Part shown: one piece after another, positions 11,540-18,161 of the stretch
How positions within the stretch are numbered: the stretch's first letter is position 1
Layout of the letters: the number at the start of each line of letters is the position of its first letter
From: a virus
IMG/VR virus record: IMGVR_UViG_3300008116_000326
Span: 1 to 29,946 of that record
Direction: 5' to 3' (one strand)
DNA length: 29,946 bases
Translations under genes and position numbers: made by a program
Notes under the pieces: model-generated
Database searches by the model: none
Told to the model about the DNA's origin: nothing
What the model saw: the letters and a program-made list of their open reading frames with translations, nothing else

Positions 11540-13695
11540 GATATTAATCCTATAAAACGATTTAATACAACACGGTTATTCAAACGGTTACCAGCGTACT
11601 TACTAAATGCTGAAACCAGACCACGGGTGGTGGCATTCTCTTTCACTTCAAAGGTTACATCTTCATCTGTATCTAGTGCTTCTGTTTTCAACAAATAGTA
11701 TTCATCGAAACCGGCATTGGTAACAGTCAATGATTTGTTTTTACGGAACTCTGCTTTGATTTTATCATGTAACATATAGTTATTAGGATAAAAATGATGC
11801 AGTTCACGACCCAACTCACGACCAGCCAATACATAGAAACCAACAATGTTACAATTAGTTCTCAACTTCAACATCTTTATATATGATGCAGTTAATTCAC
11901 GACCACGGTTAATCTCAATAATTTCTTGATTCTTGGTAATTGGATCACGCAACACCATTTGGCGTTTTGCTCGCCAGTTAATACTATCATAATCAATTTC
12001 TTGATTGGTTGAACCATCTCTTAAATTACCCTTGTTATCTCTATAAAAAACATCAGAAAGACCATGGCCTTCACCATCAGTTAAGAATACGGTATTCACA
12101 ATTTGTAACTTATATTGTTTTTGAAATTCAGGAACAATCTTCATGGCAGAGATAACGGCTTCATTCAATGGTGTGCCGCCTTTTTGCAACCAGTTTGGTC
12201 TCCAGCCACAGCGATATTCTGACATCTGTACTAAGGCAGAACCGGCATAGGTAAATTCAGCCGCAGTCATCTTACTTGATAACAGATTCAACAATTTAAA
12301 TTGACGCAATACAACATCACCTTCAACTAAGGCTTGTTTGTATGGTTCATCATGTTCGGCAGAGAAAGCATACACATCATAAGGAATGTTTACTTTCTTA
12401 CAGAACATTACTAAATTAATTAATTGCTTTACAGTATTTTCCATGTGGCCAGACATAGAACCAGACCAATCGAGGAACATTACAAGACCATGTGATTTGG
12501 CACCAGGCACTACTGTCATCTTTTTGAAAATGTCATCAGTCAACTGGTAAGAATAAATCTTACTCATGTTCAAATCGCCAGTTTTGGCAATAGAAGCACG
12601 TTTCAATTGGTCAGCATTTTTACGCAATTCAAATTCTTTGGCAAGATAGCCAACAACTTTTTTGGAATCATTACGCAACTTCATAAATTTCTCTGTGTCG
12701 AGGCCGGTAAAATCATCACTTCTATAATGCTTTGATTCATTTTTGGCATCTTCACGAAAACGTTTCCATAAAGATTTGTGATTTACAATTGCATCTTCTA
12801 ATTTAATATTAGGAATATTGGCATAGTAATGAGTGCGGCCATCGGTCGCAAATAGTTTACTTTCGTTTTTACGATATGCTTCATCAGTATAGGATTTAAT
12901 TTCGAGAGATTCTTCTTCGGAAACTTGAGTGCCGCCAGCTTCATTGCCCGAATCTACATCAGGATCTTGGTCATCTTCTTTTGCGTTAGGATTTTCTTCG
13001 CCAGAATTTTTATTATCTTTGCGAGTTTCTTCTTCTTCATCAAATTCATCAGAATCATCATAACCATCAGCATCGATACCTTCATAGTCACCATCTTCAT
13101 CTTCTTCAAATTCGGTAGGATGATTTTTCTTGTGTTCTTCGGCTTGCTTTTTCATATAGTCGCAAACAAGGCGAGCAACCTTCATCACATCATCATAGGT
13201 CTCGGTTCCTTCAATAAGGTGAATCAGGGTTTGCTCATAGTCGGTAAATTTAATACCTTGTGTTGTACCACCTTTGGTGTAAAGATTGGTACGGTCAATA
13301 AAGTTTAAATCATTAAGGTCGGTGCCGTTGGTACCAAAGAAATCTTTTTCAATTAGTTCACGATATGCACGAACAAAGCTGGAACGAATACCAGGATATT
13401 TGTTTTTAACTTTTTTCTCAATACGAACATCTTCCAAAACATTCATTACAGATGCTGGAATCTTTTCTTCGTGGGCTTTGATTAAACCATCGAGAGGAGT
13501 ATAAAGTGCATGGCCAACCTCATGACCCATGAAAAGGTCATAAAGATAACCAGAAATATTTTTGTCTAATACAGGTACCGTCAATATACGGTTTTTGACA
13601 TCGAATGACGCAGTTGATACGTTGCGTTGTTCAACGATAAGATTTTCTGTTGCCATAAGTTTGGCAAGTAATGATTTTGATTGAATAAGTTCCAT
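11536..13695 (-). CDS. Large HExxH metallopeptidase-like + von Willebrand A protein, CobT-like (719 aa)
   Basis: Three regions can be seen. Residues 1-180 contain H58-E59-V-G-H62 (FMGHEVGHALYTP) and a downstream VLE88-DVRIE, the zinc-ligand pattern of gluzincin-type peptidases. Residues about 196-265 are a low-complexity acidic linker. Residues about 400-620 are a vWA domain with a complete MIDAS: D409-W-S411-G-S413, T508 in GGTPL, and D540 in LTDGEG. The vWA part resembles CobT, the cobaltochelatase subunit, and phage proteins are often labelled so. CobT works with an AAA+ partner (CobS); none is in this window. Cobalamin synthesis is doubtful; a chaperone-like or peptidase role is equally likely. 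A sigma70 promoter sits just upstream (13719-13747). Confidence 0.8.
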   Translation of the reverse strand: MELIQSKSLLAKLMATENLIVEQRNVSTASFDVKNRILTVPVLDKNISGYLYDLFMGHEVGHALYTPLDGLIKAHEEKIPASVMNVLEDVRIEKKVKNKYPGIRSSFVRAYRELIEKDFFGTNGTDLNDLNFIDRTNLYTKGGTTQGIKFTDYEQTLIHLIEGTETYDDVMKVARLVCDYMKKQAEEHKKNHPTEFEEDEDGDYEGIDADGYDDSDEFDEEEETRKDNKNSGEENPNAKEDDQDPDVDSGNEAGGTQVSEEESLEIKSYTDEAYRKNESKLFATDGRTHYYANIPNIKLEDAIVNHKSLWKRFREDAKNESKHYRSDDFTGLDTEKFMKLRNDSKKVVGYLAKEFELRKNADQLKRASIAKTGDLNMSKIYSYQLTDDIFKKMTVVPGAKSHGLVMFLDWSGSMSGHMENTVKQLINLVMFCKKVNIPYDVYAFSAEHDEPYKQALVEGDVVLRQFKLLNLLSSKMTAAEFTYAGSALVQMSEYRCGWRPNWLQKGGTPLNEAVISAMKIVPEFQKQYKLQIVNTVFLTDGEGHGLSDVFYRDNKGNLRDGSTNQEIDYDSINWRAKRQMVLRDPITKNQEIIEINRGRELTASYIKMLKLRTNCNIVGFYVLAGRELGRELHHFYPNNYMLHDKIKAEFRKNKSLTVTNAGFDEYYLLKTEALDTDEDVTFEVKENATTRGLVSAFSKYAGNRLNNRVVLNRFIGLIS

Positions 13696-13718
13696 ATAAT
13701 CTCCGAGTTAATAGAACC

Positions 13719-13747
13719 ATTATACGCTATATATCGCTTACCGTCAA
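13719..13747 (-). promoter_or_regulatory. Sigma70 promoter of the vWA gene
   Basis: The minus strand reads TTGACG (13747-13742), 17 bp, TATAAT (13724-13719), then GGTTC. Transcription would start about 17 nt before ATG 13695, which has GGAG in front. An imperfect inverted repeat GTTG-N8-CAAC lies 17 bp upstream (13765-13780). Confidence 0.75.
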
Positions 13748-13764
13748 GTGGTTTCAGGAAAAGC

Positions 13765-13780
13765 GTTGTTTTTTAGCAAC
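13765..13780. promoter_or_regulatory. Imperfect inverted repeat GTTG-N8-CAAC
   Basis: Arms at 13765-13768 and 13777-13780, same outer distance (16 bp) as the GTTGT-N6-ACAAC repeats at 2192, 3898 and 14718, but with only four paired bases. It lies between the upstream gene's stop and the promoter at 13719-13747, as those repeats do. Confidence 0.35.
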
Positions 13781-13787
13781 ATGATGA

Positions 13788-13949
13788 TTATTCGTATAAT
13801 TCCTTGCGTTTTTGGTAGTCGGAAAGGTCTTTTTCCAATCCAGAAATCACAGCCCACTTGCGAATTACAATATCTAAACGTTTCCACGCAGGAATTTCAT
13901 CATCATCTGCTTTGGCATCAAGCCAAATATAATAAGATTTATCATTCAT
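13788..13949 (-). CDS. Small hypothetical protein (53 aa)
   Basis: The open frame extends to 13988, but ATG 13949 (MNDKSYYIWLDAKADDDEIP) gives an 8-bp overlap with the upstream gene in place of a long one. The protein has an acidic middle and a basic helical end (DLSDYQKRKELYE). Function unknown. Confidence 0.55.
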   Translation of the reverse strand: MNDKSYYIWLDAKADDDEIPAWKRLDIVIRKWAVISGLEKDLSDYQKRKELYE

Positions 13950-14130
13950 ATTTTTTTCCTTCGTTTTTATCGAAAATTCGCTGCTCAATTGCAGTTACAA
14001 GCTCTTCGGCAAGATTCGGATTGAACTTTACCAAGAAATACGCAACATCATCAGCTGGAATATGACGCAAATTGTGCATAATTTCATCAATTCCTCTATG
14101 TATCTGTGTTTCTTCCCATTGTTGCAACAT
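13942..14130 (-). CDS. Hypothetical protein (62 aa)
   Basis: The product starts MLQQWEETQIHRGIDEIMHN, then PADDVAYFLVKFNPNLAEEL; it is helical throughout. Located between two other small soluble-protein genes. Not recognised. Confidence 0.55.
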   Translation of the reverse strand: MLQQWEETQIHRGIDEIMHNLRHIPADDVAYFLVKFNPNLAEELVTAIEQRIFDKNEGKKYE

Positions 14131-14137
14131 AATTTAC

Positions 14138-14305
14138 TCACATTTCATAAAAAGTTTCGCTCGGTACAATATTTTTGCCTTCTTTTTTTGCTTTTCCGAG
14201 CGTTTCAAGCAATTTTAACTCAATTTCGAGTTCTTTGGCAGTCAAACTGAGCAAATATTCCTCATATTCGTCCCAATCTTCATCACTCCAACCTTTAGGA
14301 TTCAT
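14138..14305 (-). CDS. Acidic helical protein (55 aa)
   Basis: The product starts MNPKGWSDEDWDEYEEYLLS, followed by TAKELEIELKLLETLGKAKK, a likely coiled coil, and ends VPSETFYEM. The start follows the upstream gene's stop (14312) within 7 bp; GGAGATGATAAAAA provides the ribosome-binding site. Function unknown. Confidence 0.6.
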   Translation of the reverse strand: MNPKGWSDEDWDEYEEYLLSLTAKELEIELKLLETLGKAKKEGKNIVPSETFYEM

Positions 14306-14311
14306 TTTTTA

Positions 14312-14653
14312 TCATCTCCGCATGCTGGAAATTTCTTTTGCTTCTGCATCTGTGAAAACCGGCACAGCATTTGATTTGTGCATCGTAGCCACACCTTTCA
14401 TTTTATCGCCTGTATATGAATTTCCGAATTTCTTTGTACAAGCGATAAATCCGGTATCCAAGGACGCAACTTTTGGAGTTTCTCTGTGGTAAGTAGCCAT
14501 TTGTTTAACTGGCAAACTTATTTTAATCGAGGGAGAGTGGGAATATCGTTTTGACGATAATTTATTGATGGCAGCCAACCACGCTGTTTTTTGGTCTTGT
14601 TGAGCTTTAGTCAACTTCTTTGGTTTAGATTTTGGAATGTAGCCGTATATCAT
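14312..14653 (-). CDS. Conserved phage hypothetical protein ending HKSNAVPVF...ISSMRR (113 aa)
   Basis: The C-terminal part SLDTGFIACTKKF ... YTGDKMKGVATMHKSNAVPV and the final ISSMRR match a protein I recall from many tailed phages; its role is unknown to me. The N-terminal part is basic (KSKPKKLTKAQQDQKTAW). It is first behind the promoter at 14681-14709, with CAGAGGAAG/CTCTGGAGAAATT leader sequence. Confidence 0.75.
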   Translation of the reverse strand: MIYGYIPKSKPKKLTKAQQDQKTAWLAAINKLSSKRYSHSPSIKISLPVKQMATYHRETPKVASLDTGFIACTKKFGNSYTGDKMKGVATMHKSNAVPVFTDAEAKEISSMRR

Positions 14654-14680
14654 AAATGAATTTCTCCAGAGGAAGAAACC

Positions 14681-14709
14681 ATTGTACTACAAACTCAAGA
14701 GGATGTCAA
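14681..14709 (-). promoter_or_regulatory. Sigma70 promoter
   Basis: The minus strand reads TTGACA (14709-14704), 17 bp, TACAAT (14686-14681), then GGTTTC. It lies in the 81-bp gap between the methyltransferase stop and the gene starting at 14653. An inverted repeat sits 8 bp upstream of the -35 (14718-14733). Confidence 0.75.
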
Positions 14710-14717
14710 GCGGTTTT

Positions 14718-14733
14718 GTTGTACCTAAACAAC
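14718..14733. promoter_or_regulatory. Inverted repeat GTTGT-N6-ACAAC, candidate operator
   Basis: Perfect arms 14718-14722 and 14729-14733, spacer ACCTAA, immediately after the methyltransferase stop and 8 bp upstream of a -35 box. The placement relative to the -35 matches the copy at 2192-2207 (7 bp). Confidence 0.45.
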
Positions 14734-14734
14734 A

Positions 14735-15307
14735 TTATGGTCTGGCAACATTTTCTTTCCAGCCATATTCACATTTTTCAACACAAATCATGCTATCATA
14801 TAAGGAAATGGCAAAAGTATTGTCCCATCCATATTTTTTCAAAATGTGATTTAATACAACAGACTGTTCTGCGGTGTCCCATTTGCCGTGTACATCTTCA
14901 ATAAAATATACACCGTTTTTTGGCATTAAAGGATAAAAGAAATCGAATGAAGCAATAATATCTTTTGCTTTGTGACTACCATCATCTAAAATAATATCTG
15001 GCACACCAAATTCATTAACGATTGATTGTAAGAAGGTTGTATCTGATTGACTGCCAATACGAATATTGGTTCCTTGAGTTGCAAGGTGAGCACAATTCGA
15101 ATCAATATCAATTCCAATAACTTTAGTTAAAGGACCAAAATAGTTTCTCCATAATTCGAGAGAACCACCTTGCCAAACACCGATTTCTAAAAAAGTGTTT
15201 GATTGATTTTTTAACTTTGAGAAATGTCTTTCATAGGCAGGAATGTACCAAGTCCACTTCGATAAGTGTTTACCTTGGTTATTAATATAATCACCCCATA
15301 ACTCCAT
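14735..15307 (-). CDS. SAM-dependent methyltransferase-like protein (190 aa)
   Basis: A glycine motif I is clear: FLE41-IG43-VWQGG48-SLELW, then GIDID (65-69) and PDIILDDGSH (103-112), then GVYFIEDVHG. This is the layout of class I methyltransferases of the sugar O-methyltransferase / cephalosporin hydroxylase (CmcI) group. The full length is shorter than stand-alone members but holds the whole Rossmann core. Substrate unknown; phage versions are often tied to glycan or nucleic-acid modification (inference). The preceding gene is separated by a hairpin at 15325-15351. Confidence 0.75.
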   Translation of the reverse strand: MELWGDYINNQGKHLSKWTWYIPAYERHFSKLKNQSNTFLEIGVWQGGSLELWRNYFGPLTKVIGIDIDSNCAHLATQGTNIRIGSQSDTTFLQSIVNEFGVPDIILDDGSHKAKDIIASFDFFYPLMPKNGVYFIEDVHGKWDTAEQSVVLNHILKKYGWDNTFAISLYDSMICVEKCEYGWKENVARP

Positions 15308-15324
15308 AATATAATCCTATTCTT

Positions 15325-15351
15325 AAAACGGCAGCATACTTACTTATGCTG
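15325..15351 (-). terminator. Likely Rho-independent terminator
   Basis: On the minus strand CAGCATA (15351-15345) pairs with TATGCTG (15338-15332) around a 6-nt loop, followed by CCGTTTT. It lies right after the stop of the 15358-15540 gene and before the methyltransferase. The T-run is short, so termination may be partial. Confidence 0.55.
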
Positions 15352-15357
15352 TAAAAG

Positions 15358-15540
15358 TTAATATTTTCTGTTTTCTTTTGGTAAACTTGTATCTTCAAGT
15401 TCACTCAACAGTTCTTCTACATTCCGATTCTTCATCTTTTTAATCTCTGAATGTTCATTCTTGTGTTTTCGCTTTGGCATATAACTGTAATCTTCGTTAT
15501 AGTCTTGGTTCTTACGAAACTTAGCTACAAATTTGGTCAC
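15358..15540 (-). CDS. Small basic conserved phage protein (60 aa)
   Basis: The product starts with GTG (read as Met): MTKFVAKFRKNQDYNEDYSY, then a KRKHKN basic patch and an acidic helical end (EELLSELEDTSL). GGAG six bases upstream supports the GTG start. The KFRKNQDYxxDY motif is one I recall from T4-like phages. Function unknown. Confidence 0.6.
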   Translation of the reverse strand: MTKFVAKFRKNQDYNEDYSYMPKRKHKNEHSEIKKMKNRNVEELLSELEDTSLPKENRKY

Positions 15541-15549
15541 TACTATCTC

Positions 15550-15918
15550 CTATTTCATGGTTTCAAAAGTTATGCCTTTAATTTTAGTTTCGGGCATATT
15601 ATGCATATCCTCTGGCGAAATATAGGTAATATCGGCATTAGGATAACAAATTTTAACAATTTTGAGAAGTTGACAGACTGTACCATCGGAATCATTGAAT
15701 GAAAAAACTTCATCAACATATTTAATTGCTTTAATAATATTTGTTCTTGTTTCATAGTTCTGGACAAAACCACCTTCAGCCCATTGCATCCACCAATCAG
15801 TATGGACACCAACAACAAGCCAATCACCTTTGTGGTGACATTTTTTAATGTAGAGTAAATCATTAGCAGATAAAGGAACAAATGTTCCTGTAATTATAGT
15901 TATTCTATCTTTTTGCAT
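15550..15918 (-). CDS. Cytidylyltransferase-like fold protein lacking HxGH (122 aa)
   Basis: The first strand and loop ITIITGTFVPLSANDLLYIK aligns with the GTFDxxHxGHxxxL signature of glycerol-3-phosphate cytidylyltransferase-like enzymes, and GDWLVVGVHTDWW, YVDEVFSF and ADITYISPEDMHN follow in the expected order. However, the catalytic HxGH is replaced (H to S17, G to N19, H to D20), and Asp after GTF is V14. Similar degenerate versions occur, as I recall, in other T4-like phages, so this is probably a binding or structural use of the fold rather than an active transferase. Confidence 0.7.
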   Translation of the reverse strand: MQKDRITIITGTFVPLSANDLLYIKKCHHKGDWLVVGVHTDWWMQWAEGGFVQNYETRTNIIKAIKYVDEVFSFNDSDGTVCQLLKIVKICYPNADITYISPEDMHNMPETKIKGITFETMK

Positions 15919-16343
15919 TAAGGTAATAGTTGTGGAAATGCCTCTTTTACAAATTTATAATCAAGACCTTTTACACCTTGGTCTTTTCTAAAAATACCAA
16001 TAACAACTTCTGCTTCACGGGGTTCAAGCGATTCTAATAATTGTATTAATAATTCGTTTCGCTTTCTTTCTGTCAATCTCTCAGCAGTATCATCGCCTTT
16101 TTTAAACAAATACAATTTACGAATTTCGGTTGATAATTGCACTCTACCTAAACCCGGTAATTGGTCAGTAGGTAAAACATAATTTTCTGGCATTTCTTTT
16201 ATCAAGAATTGATAGTCCGGATGATATGTTAATTGTAAAACTTCTACTAACAGTTTTGACAAATTTCTTCCAATAACATTCATTCTTTCTTTTTTGGATT
16301 CAGCCATTTCAAATTCATCAAAAACTTCATAGATGTGTTTCAT
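15918..16343 (-). CDS. DUF6433-like T4-type conserved protein (141 aa)
   Basis: The N-terminus IYEVFDEFEMAESKKERMNV and the helical C-terminal half (RKRNELLIQLLESLEPREAE, then FVKEAFPQLLP) follow the layout of the DUF6433 proteins of T4-like cyanophages that I recall, which lie near DNA replication genes. No enzymatic motif is visible. The ATG overlaps the RNase H stop by 1 bp, so co-translation is likely. Confidence 0.65.
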   Translation of the reverse strand: MKHIYEVFDEFEMAESKKERMNVIGRNLSKLLVEVLQLTYHPDYQFLIKEMPENYVLPTDQLPGLGRVQLSTEIRKLYLFKKGDDTAERLTERKRNELLIQLLESLEPREAEVVIGIFRKDQGVKGLDYKFVKEAFPQLLP

Positions 16344-17182
16344 CAGAATTCCTCAATTACGTCCATTAAGTTCTTTAGTTTATGCTCAATAAAATAATTT
16401 AGCAATTTGCCTTTAGCCGGCTTTGTTTCTTCATAGGTATTTATAATCTTCTCTCTAATCTCGGTGGGGATAAAAGAGAGGTCGATTAGTGTGGAATTAC
16501 GGATAAAGTTAGCCTTGACGGTATCATTTTGTTCTAGGTAACTCTCGCTCATTAATTTGTCTAATACCTTCTGTGTAATAGGAGTTTGACGGAGGTCACG
16601 GACAAAACAATCGGAAGAAGAAAGTACATTTGGTATACCGTCACCCTTATCTCCACGAATAATCTTCTCCTTGAGTTCTAGGATCGGTTTCTCCGATATC
16701 ACATATTTCTTCTGTGATGGATTATATTGTTTAACATTTGGGTAATTCTGTAATTGTAAGAAGTCACCATCACTCGATAAAATCAAAACTTTTTCATGTG
16801 CGGATTGTCGTGGTGCCAATGTACCAATGATATCATCGGCTTCAGCGCCTTCAACATCTAACACTTTGTATGGGAAATTATCTTTGAGTTCTTGTTTAAA
16901 TTTGGCAAGCATATCAAAAATCAAATGCCAGTCTAAGTTGGACTTATCACGATTTTTCTTACGGCTTGCTTTATAAAATGGGAAATATTCTTTGCGCCAA
17001 TATTTACGGTTGTCACAACACAATACCACTTCACCATATTCTGCTCTAAAATTTTTCACATGATTACGGATGATATTTAATACCATGTGACGGATTAAAT
17101 GCTCATCTAATTTACCTTTTTGGTTGGCAATTTGTGCCATCAGGCCGGCAAGTAATACCTGATTTAAGTCTACGAGAATCAT
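16343..17182 (-). CDS. rnh: T4-type RNase H / 5'-3' exonuclease (279 aa)
   Basis: The metal-binding acids of the FEN/5'-nuclease superfamily are in place: D5 (ILVDLNQ), D57 (CCDNRKYWR), E114-A-D116-D117 (GAEADDIIG), S137-D138-G-D140 (SSDGDF) and GDKGD181-GIPN. The helical-arch stretch FYKASRKKNRDK is also present. T4 RNase H, 305 residues, removes RNA primers from lagging-strand fragments; this version is slightly shorter. A perfect sigma70 promoter stands directly upstream (17211-17239). Confidence 0.9.
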   Translation of the reverse strand: MILVDLNQVLLAGLMAQIANQKGKLDEHLIRHMVLNIIRNHVKNFRAEYGEVVLCCDNRKYWRKEYFPFYKASRKKNRDKSNLDWHLIFDMLAKFKQELKDNFPYKVLDVEGAEADDIIGTLAPRQSAHEKVLILSSDGDFLQLQNYPNVKQYNPSQKKYVISEKPILELKEKIIRGDKGDGIPNVLSSSDCFVRDLRQTPITQKVLDKLMSESYLEQNDTVKANFIRNSTLIDLSFIPTEIREKIINTYEETKPAKGKLLNYFIEHKLKNLMDVIEEF

Positions 17183-17210
17183 ACCAAACTTTCAATAGTT
17201 TCAAAATTAT

Positions 17211-17239
17211 ATTATATCACGATTCTTGCAGTTTGTCAA
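17211..17239 (-). promoter_or_regulatory. Perfect consensus sigma70 promoter before rnh
   Basis: The minus strand reads TTGACA (17239-17234), 17 bp, TATAAT (17216-17211). Both hexamers are consensus. The -35 lies in the last codons of the upstream gene and the -10 in the short gap before ATG 17182. A GTTGTACAA palindrome-like stretch lies just upstream (17246). Confidence 0.75.
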
Positions 17240-17570
17240 ATATACGTTGTACAAAGGCACCAGAAGTGGTAGTCTTTCTCACAACCATACCAAACCATTC
17301 TTGTGGTAAGAGATTGGAGATATATTCATATGGGTCCAAGAAGATTGCTTCGAATCGGTCAATATTGTACAACTTATCTTCAACAGCATCATCTTTAAAT
17401 AAAATAACTTCGTAAGTGTGACCCAAATAATTTCCACCAATTGGTTCACCCGGATCTTTTAATTGATTTGCTTCAATGTGAACTTGGCCTTCTTCTTCAG
17501 TCGGCATAAAAAAGATTGCATCGAATGGTCCTTCAGGATCATCCTTGAGTTTTTTGAGATAGTCTAACAT
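17217..17570 (-). CDS. Hypothetical protein (117 aa)
   Basis: The product starts MLDYLKKLKDDPEGPFDAIF; a strand-rich, acidic protein follows (FMPTEEEGQVHIEANQL, YEVILFKDDAVEDKLYNI). It overlaps the GIY-YIG gene by 32 bp and its last codons contain a -35 box for rnh. No family recognised. Confidence 0.6.
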   Translation of the reverse strand: MLDYLKKLKDDPEGPFDAIFFMPTEEEGQVHIEANQLKDPGEPIGGNYLGHTYEVILFKDDAVEDKLYNIDRFEAIFLDPYEYISNLLPQEWFGMVVRKTTTSGAFVQRIFDKLQES

Positions 17571-17976
17571 TGTAATCCTTGATGTGTGATTTTCTTACTC
17601 TTACCATTATCCATGAATTGTAGTAATCATCTGTTTCCATGACCCCACGGATAAATTGCTCTTTTGCTTCGAGATAACCACATTCGCCTTTGGACTGGCA
17701 AAGATGTAAGATTTCACGGGTGAATGATTCATGTCCCAATAGTAACACATCTTTAGCCAGTTCGGCACTACTTCCATAGTAAGTTTGCCATCCACTTGAT
17801 GCTTTATACCGTTTTTTCTTACCTTTGACTTGTTTGGTTTTGGAAGAATAAAAGAATTTCTTACCTATGTATTTTTTGTTATTCGTGGTATTTGTAATTA
17901 AATAAACGAATCCGTAATTATTACCAATCAAGTCTTCCGTAAAATCAGTATTATTATATTGCCAGTTTAGTCCCAT
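17539..17976 (-). CDS. GIY-YIG-like endonuclease (145 aa)
   Basis: The N-terminal core shows YGFVYLITNTTNNKKYIGKK (residues 21-40), the GIY-YIG pattern in the variant form VYL...YIG, followed by a basic segment, WQTYYGSS, a mid-domain glutamate in LEAKEQFIRG and a late YYNSW asparagine, the expected catalytic set. There is no obvious DNA-binding C-terminal domain, so it could be a Seg-type homing nuclease or a housekeeping phage nuclease. It overlaps the zinc-ribbon gene by 10 bp. The host site is not determinable. Confidence 0.7.
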   Translation of the reverse strand: MGLNWQYNNTDFTEDLIGNNYGFVYLITNTTNNKKYIGKKFFYSSKTKQVKGKKKRYKASSGWQTYYGSSAELAKDVLLLGHESFTREILHLCQSKGECGYLEAKEQFIRGVMETDDYYNSWIMVRVRKSHIKDYNVRLSQKTQG

Positions 17977-18152
17977 TCTCCATTATCCAAATCGTCATCA
18001 TCCTCTATATAGTCCTCGGATAATTCTTCGATTTGTTCACCACAGAATGGGCAATGTTCTGGTAAATCTTGGGAAACCATTTCTTCCATAAACGCTACGC
18101 TATAAGTTGATTCACAACTTAAGCATTCTCCTGATAGTTGTTTTTGTGTCAT
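17967..18152 (-). CDS. Small zinc-ribbon protein (61 aa)
   Basis: Two CxxC knuckles, C10-LS-C13 and C34-PF-C37 with GEQ after the second, form a likely zinc ribbon; an acidic tail follows (EDYIEDDDDLDNGEWD). Such small ribbons in phages often contact RNA polymerase or DNA. It lies 9 bp after nrdB in the same transcript direction. The exact partner is unknown. Confidence 0.65.
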   Translation of the reverse strand: MTQKQLSGECLSCESTYSVAFMEEMVSQDLPEHCPFCGEQIEELSEDYIEDDDDLDNGEWD

Positions 18153-18161
18153 GTTGAACCT

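Noticed and set aside
12925-13308. Plus-strand frame of 127 codons rich in Ile and Phe
   Set aside because: It is the antisense of the acidic linker region of the vWA gene; the repeated GAA/GAT codons read as TTC/ATC on the other strand.
15570-15881. 103-codon minus-strand frame inside the nucleotidyltransferase-like gene
   Set aside because: A shadow in another frame; hydrophobic low-complexity text with no motif.
16438-16446. TATAAATA T4-late-promoter match on the minus strand inside rnh
   Set aside because: It lies mid-gene about 95 bp before a non-structural gene and is expected by chance in AT-rich DNA.
16977-17021. Palindrome GTTGTCACAAC inside rnh as another operator copy
   Set aside because: The spacer is 1 bp, not 6, and it lies in the middle of a coding region with no promoter next to it.
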